From the NCBI RefSeq assembly GCF_000271485.2, contig NZ_AKVN02000001.1, positions 624,001-688,000 on the forward strand: a stretch of 64,000 nucleotides of DNA, in the 5' to 3' direction. A program made the position numbers and the translations under genes. This document shows, piece by piece, positions 1-8,585 of the stretch. Under the pieces are notes generated by a model that saw only the letters and a list, made by a program, of their open reading frames with translations, ran no database searches and was not told the origin of the DNA. How positions within the stretch are numbered: the first letter of the stretch is position 1; each line of letters opens with the position of its first letter. Source of the stretch: Pelosinus fermentans DSM 17108 (lineage in GTDB: Bacteria; Bacillota; Negativicutes; DSM-13327).

Positions 1-1
1 T

Positions 2-361
2 ATGGAATTGCTCAATCCTCACATTTGGAAGGAGCTGTTCTTCAAATCGGGATTAATTTATACAAAGGTCAAGGATGAAGCACCTGCCAAATATATACAT
101 GAAACGGAGGTGACAAATTCTTTAATTGCCAGTGGATGCTATGTGGAAGGAAAAGTCGAAAATAGTATTTTATTTCGGGGCGTAAAAGTACATAAGGGAG
201 CATATATTAAAAATAGTGTTATTATGCAGAAGGGGAATATCGGTCCAGGAGTGATCCTCGAAAATGTTATTTGTGATAAGGATGTTCATATTACCGCTAA
301 TAAGCAGTTAAAGGGTGAGTACAGTTATCCCCTTGTAATAAAGAAAGGACGGGTGATTTAA
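2..361 (+). CDS. glgD: GlgD subunit of glucose-1-phosphate adenylyltransferase, C-terminal part
   Basis: C-terminal 119 residues of a GlgD-type ADP-glucose pyrophosphorylase homologue; the 5' end lies outside the window, so the ATG at position 2 is probably internal. The visible part is the left-handed beta-helix domain, with hexapeptide-like repeats (SLIASGCYVEG, SILFRGVKVHKGAYI, SVIMQKGNIGPG, LENVICDKDV). GlgD is the regulatory, usually catalytically weak partner of GlgC in Firmicutes and helps supply ADP-glucose for glycogen synthesis. The stop codon is two bases before the glgA start, so the two are cotranscribed and probably translationally coupled. GlgD rather than GlgC is chosen from the divergent tail ending in KKGRVI; that choice is by recognition, not alignment. 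Confidence 0.85.
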   Translation: MELLNPHIWKELFFKSGLIYTKVKDEAPAKYIHETEVTNSLIASGCYVEGKVENSILFRGVKVHKGAYIKNSVIMQKGNIGPGVILENVICDKDVHITANKQLKGEYSYPLVIKKGRVI

Positions 362-363
362 CT

Positions 364-1830
364 ATGATAAAAGTATTAATCGCAGCCGCCGAAGCGGTAC
401 CTTTTGCAAAAACAGGTGGATTAGGAGACGTTATTGGCTCATTGCCGAAAGAGCTGATTAAGCAAGGTGTGGATGCCAGGGTCATTATGCCTAACTATCA
501 AGATATACCCGAGGGCTTCAAGTCACAAATGGTGTTTAAAAATCACTTTTTTGTGCAGGTTGGCTGGCGGCAGCAATATTGCGGGATTTTAGAATTTGTT
601 TATGAAGGTGTGACCTTCTATTTTGCGGATAATGAATATTATTTTAAACGCCATGGCTTTTATGGTTATGGGGATGATGCGGAGCGCTTTGGTTTCTTTT
701 GCCGTGCGGTATTAGAGGCTTTGGACAAAATCGATTTTACGCCAGACATCATTCATTGCCACGATTGGCACACTGGAATGATTAGTGTGTTGTTAGATGC
801 TCATTATCGTGAGAAGCCAAAATATAAAAAAATCAAGACCTTATTTACCATTCATAATTTAAAATATCAAGGTGTATTTTCCCAAGATATTATACACGAT
901 ATATTGAGTCTAGACTGGAAATATTTCACCCCTGAAGGTGTGGAATTCCACAAAGCTGTTAACTTTATGAAGGGCGGTCTGGCATATGCGGATATGATTT
1001 CTACGGTCAGCAGAACATATGCCAAGGAAATTCAAGATCCTTATTTTGGTGAGGAATTAGATGGATTTTTACGGAAGCGTCAAAATCGTTTAGTGGGCAT
1101 TGTAAATGGCATTGATTATGCTGTATATAATCCAGCGACGGATAAGCTGATTTCCGCTACGTACGATGTGGATACCATAGAGAATAAAAAGAAAAATAAG
1201 ATGGAACTGCAAGCTCGCCTGGGTCTGCCTGTCAGGGAAGATGTACCGGTTATTGCTATCGTTTCCCGCTTAGTGAGTGCCAAGGGATTGGATTTAGTCG
1301 AAAGAATGTTTCAGGATGTGGTGAAACAGGCCGCTATTGCTGGACGGGATACCTATGATATCCAATTAGTGGTTTTAGGGACTGGCGAAGCGCGGTATGA
1401 GAATTTCTTTAAATACATGGCCTGGCAGTATCCTGGTAAAGTATCTGCCAATATTATGTTTGATGAAGATTTAGCTCATCAAATTTACGCCGGCGCCGAC
1501 ATGTTCCTAATGCCTTCCTTATATGAACCTTGCGGTATTGGGCAGCTGATCGCTATGCGTTATGGCTGCTTGCCAATTGTGAGGGAAATTGGCGGCCTGC
1601 GCGATACGGTACGGTCATATAATCAAGAGATCTGCGAAGGAAATGGTTTTACTTTTGTAAACTATAATGCTCATGAGATGGCAGATACAATCAATTGGGC
1701 ACTAAAAACATTCCAAGATAAGGAATGCTGGAATAAAATAGTGAAAAATGCAATGCTGAGCGATTATAGCTGGCAAAAATCAGCTAAAGAATACAAGGAA
1801 ATGTATCAAAAATTAATAAAGCAGGTGTAA
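364..1830 (+). CDS. glgA: Glycogen synthase (ADP-glucose type, GT5)
   Basis: A 488-residue protein of the usual GlgA length. It transfers glucose from ADP-glucose to the non-reducing end of growing alpha-1,4-glucan in the cytoplasm. The N-terminal ADP-glucose loop KTGGLGDV starts at Lys16. Further GT5 hallmarks are the HCHDWHTG segment and the C-terminal PSLYEPCGIGQLIAMRYG nucleotide-binding region. It follows glgD by two bases and precedes the GH13-GH77 fusion by 81 bases, so it sits in a glg operon. A weak ribosome site (AAGGACGGGTG) overlaps the end of glgD. Nothing in the sequence looks damaged. Confidence 0.97.
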   Translation: MIKVLIAAAEAVPFAKTGGLGDVIGSLPKELIKQGVDARVIMPNYQDIPEGFKSQMVFKNHFFVQVGWRQQYCGILEFVYEGVTFYFADNEYYFKRHGFYGYGDDAERFGFFCRAVLEALDKIDFTPDIIHCHDWHTGMISVLLDAHYREKPKYKKIKTLFTIHNLKYQGVFSQDIIHDILSLDWKYFTPEGVEFHKAVNFMKGGLAYADMISTVSRTYAKEIQDPYFGEELDGFLRKRQNRLVGIVNGIDYAVYNPATDKLISATYDVDTIENKKKNKMELQARLGLPVREDVPVIAIVSRLVSAKGLDLVERMFQDVVKQAAIAGRDTYDIQLVVLGTGEARYENFFKYMAWQYPGKVSANIMFDEDLAHQIYAGADMFLMPSLYEPCGIGQLIAMRYGCLPIVREIGGLRDTVRSYNQEICEGNGFTFVNYNAHEMADTINWALKTFQDKECWNKIVKNAMLSDYSWQKSAKEYKEMYQKLIKQV

Positions 1831-1851
1831 TGGCAGGGGATTCATGAGAAA

Positions 1852-1878
1852 GACAAGAATGGCTCTGATGGTCTTGTC
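1852..1878 (+). other. Small inverted repeat in the glgA to GH13 gap
   Basis: GACAAGA at 1852-1858 is mirrored by TCTTGTC at 1872-1878 around a 13-base loop. It sits in the 81-base gap before the debranching/glucanotransferase gene. It could be an RNA processing site or a weak hairpin that tunes the downstream gene. There is no T-run, so it is not a terminator. Confidence 0.3.
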
Positions 1879-1911
1879 AGTAGGTATTTTCTAACAAGTG
1901 AGGGATGTAAT

Positions 1912-4900
1912 ATGAAGCAAGAATTAATTCTTCATGATTCACAATTGGAGTTTTTTCGCAGCCCCTTTGGGGCTGTTTGTTGTAATCAACCTATTGTTCT
2001 TCATTTGAAAATACAGAATTCTGTTACTCCTGTAAGTGTTGTACTTCGTTTATGGCGAGAGGACCGGGGTGAAGAGAAAATCCCGATGAAGCAGTTAGAC
2101 GATTCAGGACAGACGATACTCTATCAAGTACAGCTGAATGCTCCCTTAGCTCCTTGCATTATGTGGTATTATTTTATTATTCGGCTGGAGGATAAGGTAT
2201 ATTATTATGGAAATCAGACTGACCGTCTAGGTGGAATCGGTCAATTATATGAGGCAGAACCTCCCGGTTATCAAATTACTGTATATAAGAACGGAGCCGT
2301 TACTCCTGACTGGTTTAAAGGTTCTGTAATGTATCAAATTTTTCCGGATCGCTTTTATAAGGAAACAGCAGATGGACAGGTTTTAGCAGCCCCAAAGGGA
2401 AGCGTTATTCACGCCCATTGGGATAATCATCCTTATTATATTCGTGATGCAGATACAGGACGGATTGTATCCTATGACTTTTTTGGGGGAAATTTGCAGG
2501 GAGTCATTGCAAAACTACCCTATTTGAAGGAACTTGGTGTTAGTGTCATTTACTTTAATCCTATCTTTGTATCCCCCAGCAATCACCGCTACGATACAGG
2601 GGACTACAAAACCATAGATGCCATGCTTGGTGACAACCAAACCTTCAGGGCATTGTGCGAAAAAGCAAAAGAATATGGTATTGCTGTAATTTTAGATGGT
2701 GTTTTTAGTCATACGGGCAGTGACAGCATTTATTTCAACCGGGAAGGAAATTATCCTGTGGTGGGTGCTTATCAATCCAAGGAATCTCCTTATTATAATT
2801 GGTATCGCTTTAAAGAGTATCCCCACTCTTATGAGGCTTGGTGGGGGATTGACACAATGCCCAATGTGGAAGAGAATGAACCTTCCTATGTTGATTATAT
2901 AATTGAAGGAAGGAATAGTGTGATTAGGCAGTGGCTGCAGCTGGGAGCTAAGGGATGGCGTCTGGATGTGGCGGATGAGCTGCCGGATGAATTTATAAAA
3001 AGGATCTATAAAACCATGAAAAATGTGGACCCGGACAGCGTACTCATTGGTGAGGTCTGGGAAGATGCTTCTAATAAAGAGAGCTATGGAAAACTTAGAA
3101 AGTATCTGCAGGGGGATGAATTGGATTCGGTTATGAATTATCCCTTCCGCGGGATTGTACTGGATTTTATTCTTGGCGCGATTGGTGCTCCTGCCGTTCA
3201 TCGACGATTTATGAGCCTGGCAGAAAATTATCCTCGTCAAAACTTTTATGCCATGATGAATTTAATTGGCAGTCATGATGTAGCCAGAGTATTGACCTTG
3301 CTGGGAGAGGCTCCCTCTCCGGACAGTCTGACTGTTGCTCAGCAGGCTGTATATCGTCTGCCTGCTGACAAACGTCAATTAGGAATTGCCAGATTGAAAA
3401 TATTGGTTTTATGGCAGATGACCTTTCCCGGTGTTCCCTCCATTTATTATGGGGATGAGGCTGGTGTAGAAGGTTTTAAGGACCCTTACAATCGCAGAAC
3501 GTATCCATGGGGCCAAGAAGATCAGGAACTGCTGGCTTGGTATAAACAAGTGATTGCAGTACACAATCGCTACGATGTTTTCAAAACAGGAGAATGGATT
3601 TCCCTGCCTGTCCATGAACAGGTATATGGATATATTCGCAAAATTAGCAATGGCAAGAATGTTTTTAGTCAATCAGCTCAGGATAATACGGCAGTGATTT
3701 TGTTAAATTCGAGTGTAGATCAATCCATAACCGTGGAACTTCCTATTCGCAAGTGGTGCCATGGTGTCATGATCGATATGCTGAATAACAATCAGGAAAT
3801 ACGGATTGTAAAAGGAATGTTGACGGTATGTTTACAGCCTTTGGAAGGTAAGGTTCTCTTACAAGTGGAAAAAAGCTTTTTCCCGCGCCAAGCAGGAATA
3901 CTCTTGCATCCCACATCATTGACTTCTAAATATGGCATTGGGGATTTGGGAAAAGAAGCCTATGAATTTATTGATTTTTTACATAAGAGCAAACAGAAAT
4001 TGTGGCAGGTACTTCCGTTGAATCCAGTAGGGGATAGTCATTCCCCCTATCAATGTCCTTCTGCCTTTGCGGGCAACCCTCTGTTGATATCCTTAGATAA
4101 ATTAGTGAGCTTAGGGTTTTTGAATGCTAAAGATCTAGGACAGGTTCCTGTCTTCCCTGATGAGCAGGTTATATTTTCTAAAGTAAAAGAATATAAGGAA
4201 TCCTTATTGTATAAAGCTTTTATGACATTTAGGAAGCAACGTATATCTCAGGATTATGAACGTTTTTGTAAGGCAAATCATGGTTGGCTTTCCGATTATA
4301 CGTTGTTTATGGCGCTAAAAACCTATTTTAAGGGGCAGCCATGGCACCTTTGGTCTAGAGAAGCTGCTTTGCGGGAACCGGCAGCGCTGAAAAAGTATAA
4401 AGAATTACTGGCGGATGATATTGATTATCATACTTTTTTGCAATTTATCTTCTTTAGTCAATGGGAGGAGGTAAAAAAGTATGCGAACCAGCAGCAGGTC
4501 AATATTATTGGTGATATACCTATTTTTGTGGCCCACGATAGTTGTGATGTCTGGGCAAATCAGCAGCTGTTTGATCTAGATGAAAATGGCAGGGCAAAAA
4601 CAGTGGCGGGGGTTCCGCCTGATTATTTTAGTAAAACGGGTCAATTATGGGGGAATCCTCATTATCGCTGGGCAGAAATGGCCAAAGATGATTACCGCTG
4701 GTGGAGAGAACGGCTGCAAGTTTTATTTTCCTTAGTTGACATCATCCGTGTAGACCATTTTCGCGGTTTTGAATCCTTTTGGGAAGTTCCCGCTATAGCA
4801 GAAACGGCAGAGCAGGGGCAATGGGTAAAGGGACCGGGAGAGAGATTTTTTCGTATTTTGCAAAAGCATTTAGGTCCATTGCCTATTATTGTAGAAGATT

Positions 4901-5379
4901 TAGGGATCATTACACCGGAAGTGGAGGATTTAAAATATGAACTTTCTTTTCCGGGAATTAAGGTGCTGCAGTTTTCGTTTTATTTTGATGAACAGGGAAA
5001 ATGCATACCCTTTACCTGTGAAAAGAATGTGGTTATCTATACAGGAACTCATGACAATGATACAATTAGCAGCTGGTATGAAAAACTGCTGGCAGAAGAC
5101 CTGACGTTAGCAGCATGCATACAGCAGGAAATTGGTCTGGATGAGGAAGACGGGATTGCGCCTCATTGGAAATTTATAGAATTTTTATATAAGGCTAATG
5201 CGGATACTGCTATTGTTCCCTTACAGGATATTTTAGGGTTATCTGGTATAGCCCGAATGAATCTTCCAGGTACAGCAGGAGGAAGCAATTGGGCTTGGCG
5301 GCTGAATAAGAAGCTGCTAACCAATGAGGTCAGTAGTCAGCTGGCTGGACTTACAGAAAAATATGCAAGATATTCATAG
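1912..5379 (+). CDS. Bifunctional GH13 glycosidase/debranching enzyme fused to 4-alpha-glucanotransferase (GH77)
   Basis: One 1155-residue chain carries two enzymes of alpha-glucan breakdown. Residues about 1-130 resemble the N-terminal beta-sandwich of neopullulanase-type GH13 enzymes. About 140-560 is the GH13 barrel, with the nucleophile in GWRLD (Asp352), the acid/base in LIGEVWED (Glu381) and the third acid in GSHD (Asp456). From about residue 655 (FFPRQAGILLHPTSL) a complete MalQ-like GH77 module follows: RVDHFRGF (Asp948), VEDLG (Glu995) and THDND (Asp1048). All catalytic acids are present, so both halves should be active: the first hydrolyses or debranches maltodextrin and the second disproportionates it. 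Database pipelines often call such fusions GlgX/4-alpha-glucanotransferase. The start uses the site GAGGGATG nine bases upstream. Confidence 0.93.
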   Translation: MKQELILHDSQLEFFRSPFGAVCCNQPIVLHLKIQNSVTPVSVVLRLWREDRGEEKIPMKQLDDSGQTILYQVQLNAPLAPCIMWYYFIIRLEDKVYYYGNQTDRLGGIGQLYEAEPPGYQITVYKNGAVTPDWFKGSVMYQIFPDRFYKETADGQVLAAPKGSVIHAHWDNHPYYIRDADTGRIVSYDFFGGNLQGVIAKLPYLKELGVSVIYFNPIFVSPSNHRYDTGDYKTIDAMLGDNQTFRALCEKAKEYGIAVILDGVFSHTGSDSIYFNREGNYPVVGAYQSKESPYYNWYRFKEYPHSYEAWWGIDTMPNVEENEPSYVDYIIEGRNSVIRQWLQLGAKGWRLDVADELPDEFIKRIYKTMKNVDPDSVLIGEVWEDASNKESYGKLRKYLQGDELDSVMNYPFRGIVLDFILGAIGAPAVHRRFMSLAENYPRQNFYAMMNLIGSHDVARVLTLLGEAPSPDSLTVAQQAVYRLPADKRQLGIARLKILVLWQMTFPGVPSIYYGDEAGVEGFKDPYNRRTYPWGQEDQELLAWYKQVIAVHNRYDVFKTGEWISLPVHEQVYGYIRKISNGKNVFSQSAQDNTAVILLNSSVDQSITVELPIRKWCHGVMIDMLNNNQEIRIVKGMLTVCLQPLEGKVLLQVEKSFFPRQAGILLHPTSLTSKYGIGDLGKEAYEFIDFLHKSKQKLWQVLPLNPVGDSHSPYQCPSAFAGNPLLISLDKLVSLGFLNAKDLGQVPVFPDEQVIFSKVKEYKESLLYKAFMTFRKQRISQDYERFCKANHGWLSDYTLFMALKTYFKGQPWHLWSREAALREPAALKKYKELLADDIDYHTFLQFIFFSQWEEVKKYANQQQVNIIGDIPIFVAHDSCDVWANQQLFDLDENGRAKTVAGVPPDYFSKTGQLWGNPHYRWAEMAKDDYRWWRERLQVLFSLVDIIRVDHFRGFESFWEVPAIAETAEQGQWVKGPGERFFRILQKHLGPLPIIVEDLGIITPEVEDLKYELSFPGIKVLQFSFYFDEQGKCIPFTCEKNVVIYTGTHDNDTISSWYEKLLAEDLTLAACIQQEIGLDEEDGIAPHWKFIEFLYKANADTAIVPLQDILGLSGIARMNLPGTAGGSNWAWRLNKKLLTNEVSSQLAGLTEKYARYS

Positions 5380-5399
5380 TCTGTTGGAGAAGCTCATTT

Positions 5400-5477
5400 A
5401 CAACGGCAAAGGATGAGCATAGCTAACGCTTCGCCGTTGTACTTAACCTACGCTTATAGTTAGGCTCATCCTTTGCC
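5400..5477 (+). other. Overlapping competing hairpins after the glycogen operon
   Basis: Two mutually exclusive helices share bases. Helix A pairs 5400-5407 (ACAACGGC) with 5433-5440 (GCCGTTGT). Helix B pairs 5405-5418 (GGCAAAGGATGAGC) with 5464-5477 perfectly over 14 bp, extended by CTAAC (5423-5427) with GTTAG (5459-5463). No clean T-run follows. It may end the glycogen transcript or be a remnant of a small palindromic element. Confidence 0.55.
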
Positions 5478-5546
5478 TGTCTGTAGCTATAGATAGTTAT
5501 TTTCGAGAGACTACATTCTTTCAGAGGGAAAATATTGTAAAAACTA

Positions 5547-5576
5547 TTGACGAAAGGATAGGATCAATAGTAATAT
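5547..5576 (+). promoter_or_regulatory. Sigma-A type promoter of the Rrf2-cydAB operon
   Basis: TTGACG at 5547-5552 and TAATAT at 5571-5576 are separated by 18 bases. The predicted start of transcription falls on or next to the inverted repeat that is the candidate Rrf2 operator, which would suit repression. Confidence 0.65.
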
Positions 5577-5582
5577 TAAATT

Positions 5583-5604
5583 AATACCGAACCGGTATGG
5601 TATT
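5583..5604 (+). promoter_or_regulatory. Candidate Rrf2 operator (nested inverted repeats)
   Basis: AATACC (5583-5588) mirrors GGTATT (5599-5604). Inside it, ATACCG (5584-5589) mirrors CGGTAT (5593-5598). It lies between the -10 box and the regulator's own ribosome site. Rrf2-family proteins bind short inverted repeats and often autoregulate, so this is the likely site. The assignment is inferred from position and symmetry. Confidence 0.55.
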
Positions 5605-5626
5605 GATTATAAAAGGAGGTGTGTAC

Positions 5627-6049
5627 GTGCAGTTCAACCAAGCCACAGACTATGCTTTCCGCGTCATTCTGCATTTGGCGGAACTGCCTGAAGGAGAATT
5701 AGCCAATAGCCAGACAATCGCTGAGCAACAAAGTATACCAGCAGGTTTTTTGCAAAAGATAATGCGTTCTTTAGTAAAAGGAGAATTGGTAAAATCCTAT
5801 CGGGGAGTAGACGGAGGTTTTGTCTTGGCGATGTCGTCTGAAAAGATCAGCCTTTTGGATGTAATTGAAGTAATGGAAGGGCCTTTGGATTTGCAACGGT
5901 GCTTAAAAGAAGATTCCGCCTGCACGAAAGGGTGCGGAGGAAAATGTCCTGTACATGCTTCACTAGCTGTGATTCAAGCAGATTTTACAAAGGCTTTGCG
6001 TGAAGTTAACTTTGCTGGATTAGTGGGAAAAGATAAAGAGGAGAGGTAG
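5627..6049 (+). CDS. Rrf2-family Fe-S transcriptional regulator
   Basis: About 140 residues, typical of Rrf2/IscR/NsrR-like regulators. The sequence after the GTG start (QFNQATDYAFRVILHLAELPEGE) is the classic Rrf2 N-terminus with its winged helix. Three cysteines in CLKEDSACTKGCGGKCPVH (a fourth lies close by) match the usual [Fe-S] cluster loop, so it should sense oxygen, NO or iron-sulphur status. An in-frame ATG exists 30 bases upstream (5597), but it lies inside the operator. GTG 5627 has a strong AAAGGAGGTG site seven bases before it and gives the conserved N-terminus. It precedes cydA by nine bases, so it probably controls cytochrome bd expression. Confidence 0.9.
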   Translation: MQFNQATDYAFRVILHLAELPEGELANSQTIAEQQSIPAGFLQKIMRSLVKGELVKSYRGVDGGFVLAMSSEKISLLDVIEVMEGPLDLQRCLKEDSACTKGCGGKCPVHASLAVIQADFTKALREVNFAGLVGKDKEER

Positions 6050-6058
6050 GGGAAGAAT

Positions 6059-7447
6059 ATGGAAGAAGTGCTTTTGGCACGATGGCAATTTGCTATTACG
6101 ACAGTGTACCACTTTTTATTCGTGCCGTTGACATTGGGATTGTCCGTATTAGTGGCCGTAATGGAAACCATGTATGTCAGAACAGGCAATGAAACGTACA
6201 AAACAATGACCAAATTCTGGGGTAAATTGTTTTTAGTCAATTTTATTATGGGTGTGGTTACTGGAATTGTTCAGGAATTTCATTTTGGTATGAATTGGGC
6301 TGAGTATTCTCGTTTTATGGGGGATATTTTTGGTGCGCCCTTAGCTTTAGAAGCCTTATCAGCGTTTTTCCTGGAATCGACTTTCTTAGGATTATGGATC
6401 TTTGGCTGGGATCGATTATCAAAAACAATGCATGCAGCTTGTATGTGGCTGGTTGCCTTTGGCAGCAATTTATCGGCGTTTTGGATTTTGGTAGCCAATT
6501 CCTTTATGCAGTCTCCAGTGGGGTATGCACTTCGCAATGGTCGGGCGGAAATGACTGATTTTATGCAGGTAATTACCAATCCATATGTATGGGGACAATT
6601 CCCGCACACGATTTTAGGAGGCTTAGTAACTGCCGGTGTATTTGTAACAGCCATTAGTGCTTACTATTTATTAAAAAAACGTCATTTGCCTGTGTTTAAA
6701 CCTTCCATAAAGATTGGTTTGGCATGCATGTTGGTAAGCACATTGTTAGTCATGGGTACAGGACATTTACAAGCTCAATTTCTTGCTACAAAACAGCCTA
6801 TGAAGATGGCAGCCATGGAGGCATTGTGGGAATCTGCTGATCCGGCCCCTTTCGCAATTGCAGTAGTGGTGGATGAGAAAAACAAAAAGAATTCTTTTGA
6901 AATCGGTATCCCAGGGGCATTATCTTTTCTGGCTTATGATAAGTTTTCAGGAGAAATCAAAGGGATTAACGAATTGCAGGCAGCTGCGGAGAAAAAACAT
7001 GGACCGGGCAACTACACTCCGAATATTGCCCAATCCTTCTGGACATTTCGCATCATGGTATTATCCGGATTGTGGATGATGCTCGTGGCAGCATTAGGTG
7101 CGTTCTTCTTTTATAAGAAACGGTTAGAAGAAAATCCTTTTATTCTCAAGTTGTTGTTGTGGAGCCTGCCTTTTCCTTATATTGCGAATTCTACAGGCTG
7201 GATTCTGACAGAAGGCGGAAGGCAGCCTTGGATTGTAGTAGGTTTGCAAAAAGTCAGTGAGGGTGTGTCCACTAATGTAACCAGTACCGAAATCTGGATT
7301 TCGATGATTGGTTTTACGGTACTGTATGGAGCATTAGCGGCAGTAGCTATTTACTTAGTGCGTAAATTTATTATAATCGGACCCTTGGATGAAAAACCCG
7401 TTCTAAGTGTGCTGACGAAGAAGAAGGAGGCGACATTATGGAACTGA
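6059..7447 (+). CDS. cydA: Cytochrome bd quinol oxidase subunit I
   Basis: A 462-residue integral membrane protein, the haem-carrying subunit of the bd-type quinol oxidase that reduces O2 to water without pumping protons. The expected haem ligands are in place: His18 (VYHFLF), His183 (FPHTILGG) and Met333 (FRIMVL). The GWILTEGGRQPW quinol-side motif is present. The loop between the two halves is short, as in the CydA-S subtype of Firmicutes. It lies nine bases after the Rrf2 gene and overlaps cydB by ten bases. In an anaerobe this enzyme usually scavenges O2 and protects oxygen-sensitive enzymes. Confidence 0.97.
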   Translation: MEEVLLARWQFAITTVYHFLFVPLTLGLSVLVAVMETMYVRTGNETYKTMTKFWGKLFLVNFIMGVVTGIVQEFHFGMNWAEYSRFMGDIFGAPLALEALSAFFLESTFLGLWIFGWDRLSKTMHAACMWLVAFGSNLSAFWILVANSFMQSPVGYALRNGRAEMTDFMQVITNPYVWGQFPHTILGGLVTAGVFVTAISAYYLLKKRHLPVFKPSIKIGLACMLVSTLLVMGTGHLQAQFLATKQPMKMAAMEALWESADPAPFAIAVVVDEKNKKNSFEIGIPGALSFLAYDKFSGEIKGINELQAAAEKKHGPGNYTPNIAQSFWTFRIMVLSGLWMMLVAALGAFFFYKKRLEENPFILKLLLWSLPFPYIANSTGWILTEGGRQPWIVVGLQKVSEGVSTNVTSTEIWISMIGFTVLYGALAAVAIYLVRKFIIIGPLDEKPVLSVLTKKKEATLWN

Positions 7448-8442
7448 ATATCTTGTGGTTTATCTTAGTAGGAGTCCTATTTACCGGCTTTTTTTTCCTG
7501 GAAGGTTTTGATTATGGCGTGGGTATGCTTTTGCCTTTTATCGGGAGAAATGATGTGGAACGACGCATTGTAATTAATACCATAGGTCCATTTTGGGATG
7601 GTAATGAAGTATGGATGATTACTGCAGGCGGAGCTTTATTTGCAGCTTTTCCCCATGTTTATGCTACTATGTTCAGTGGGTTTTACATGGCATTATTTTT
7701 AATGCTGGTAGCGTTGATTCTGCGAGGTGTAGCCATTGAGTTTCGCAGTAAGGACGAAAGTTCTAAGTGGCGCAGTACATGGGATTGGATGATCTTTATT
7801 GGAAGTACTTTGCCAGCACTGCTTTGGGGTGTCGCCGTTACGAATTTGATTCAGGGTATACCCATTAATAGTAAGATGCAGTATGCCGGGACTTTCTTTG
7901 ATTTGTTGAGCCCTTATACCTTAGTAGGCGGGGTTGCCTTTTTATTAGTATTTTTATTCCATGGAGCATTGTTTCTGACTCTTCGGGTGGAGGGAGAACT
8001 CATTGAACGATCCCGTAAAGCAGCGGTGAAAATTGGCTTGCTTGCAGCTTTGGTTTTTTTGAGTCTTGTAGGTTTAACTTACACAAATACGGATTTATTT
8101 AAAAGTGCATTAGCCAGCAGCGCCTTATGGGGGGCAGTAGCAGTCTTTGTCGCCGGTTATGTTCTGCTTTGGTTAAAAAGATTTGGCTGGGCTTTTGCCA
8201 TGAGTGGATTGGCAATTGCTTTTACGACGATAGCCTTCTTCAGCGGTTTATTTCCCCGGATTATGGTATCCAGTATAAATCCTGCGTGGAGTTTAACCAT
8301 TCATAATGCCGCTTCCAGTGCGTATACGTTAAAGATTATGTCCTTTGCAGCCCTGGCCTTAGTACCGATTGTGCTGGCCTATCAGGGGTGGACCTATTGG
8401 GTATTTCGTAAACGGGTTACAGCGAAAGAGTTGGAATATTAA
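7438..8442 (+). CDS. cydB: Cytochrome bd quinol oxidase subunit II
   Basis: A 334-residue hydrophobic protein with about eight to nine membrane helices. It matches CydB from its first helix onward (LVGVLFTGFFFLEGFDYGVGMLLPF and FWDGNEVWMITAGGALFAAFP). It binds no haem of its own but is required for the oxidase. The start codon lies within the last ten bases of cydA, so translation is coupled. A strong hairpin follows the stop codon, so cydAB ends here, separate from the cydDC pair 5 kb downstream. Confidence 0.96.
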   Translation: MELNILWFILVGVLFTGFFFLEGFDYGVGMLLPFIGRNDVERRIVINTIGPFWDGNEVWMITAGGALFAAFPHVYATMFSGFYMALFLMLVALILRGVAIEFRSKDESSKWRSTWDWMIFIGSTLPALLWGVAVTNLIQGIPINSKMQYAGTFFDLLSPYTLVGGVAFLLVFLFHGALFLTLRVEGELIERSRKAAVKIGLLAALVFLSLVGLTYTNTDLFKSALASSALWGAVAVFVAGYVLLWLKRFGWAFAMSGLAIAFTTIAFFSGLFPRIMVSSINPAWSLTIHNAASSAYTLKIMSFAALALVPIVLAYQGWTYWVFRKRVTAKELEY

Positions 8443-8444
8443 TT

Positions 8445-8480
8445 ATGAATAAGGGCAGCTGGTAAGCTGCCCTTATTCAT
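8445..8480 (+). terminator. Hairpin terminator after cydB
   Basis: A perfect 15-bp stem (8445-8459 with 8466-8480) with a six-base loop TGGTAA. The core is GGGCAGC/GCTGCCC, flanked by A/T-rich stem ends that give the A and T tracts. It could act in both directions. Confidence 0.75.
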
Positions 8481-8510
8481 AGAGTTAAATCAAGTCTCTT
8501 TATTAAAATA

Positions 8511-8541
8511 TTGTGTATATTTTGTAGACTTATGGTATAGT
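8511..8541 (+). promoter_or_regulatory. Weak promoter candidate for the lactate-type dehydrogenase
   Basis: TTGTGT (8511-8516) and TATAGT (8536-8541) are separated by 19 bases, just after the cydB terminator. The spacing is long, so this is tentative. Confidence 0.35.
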
Positions 8542-8585
8542 GATAATAGGAGTCTTTGTTTCATTTAAAAAAGGGGGCGATGGGT

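Noticed and set aside
5597-5626. Upstream ATG as the start of the Rrf2 regulator
   Set aside because: It lies in the operator and before the ribosome site; GTG 5627 gives the conserved N-terminus with a strong AAAGGAGGTG.
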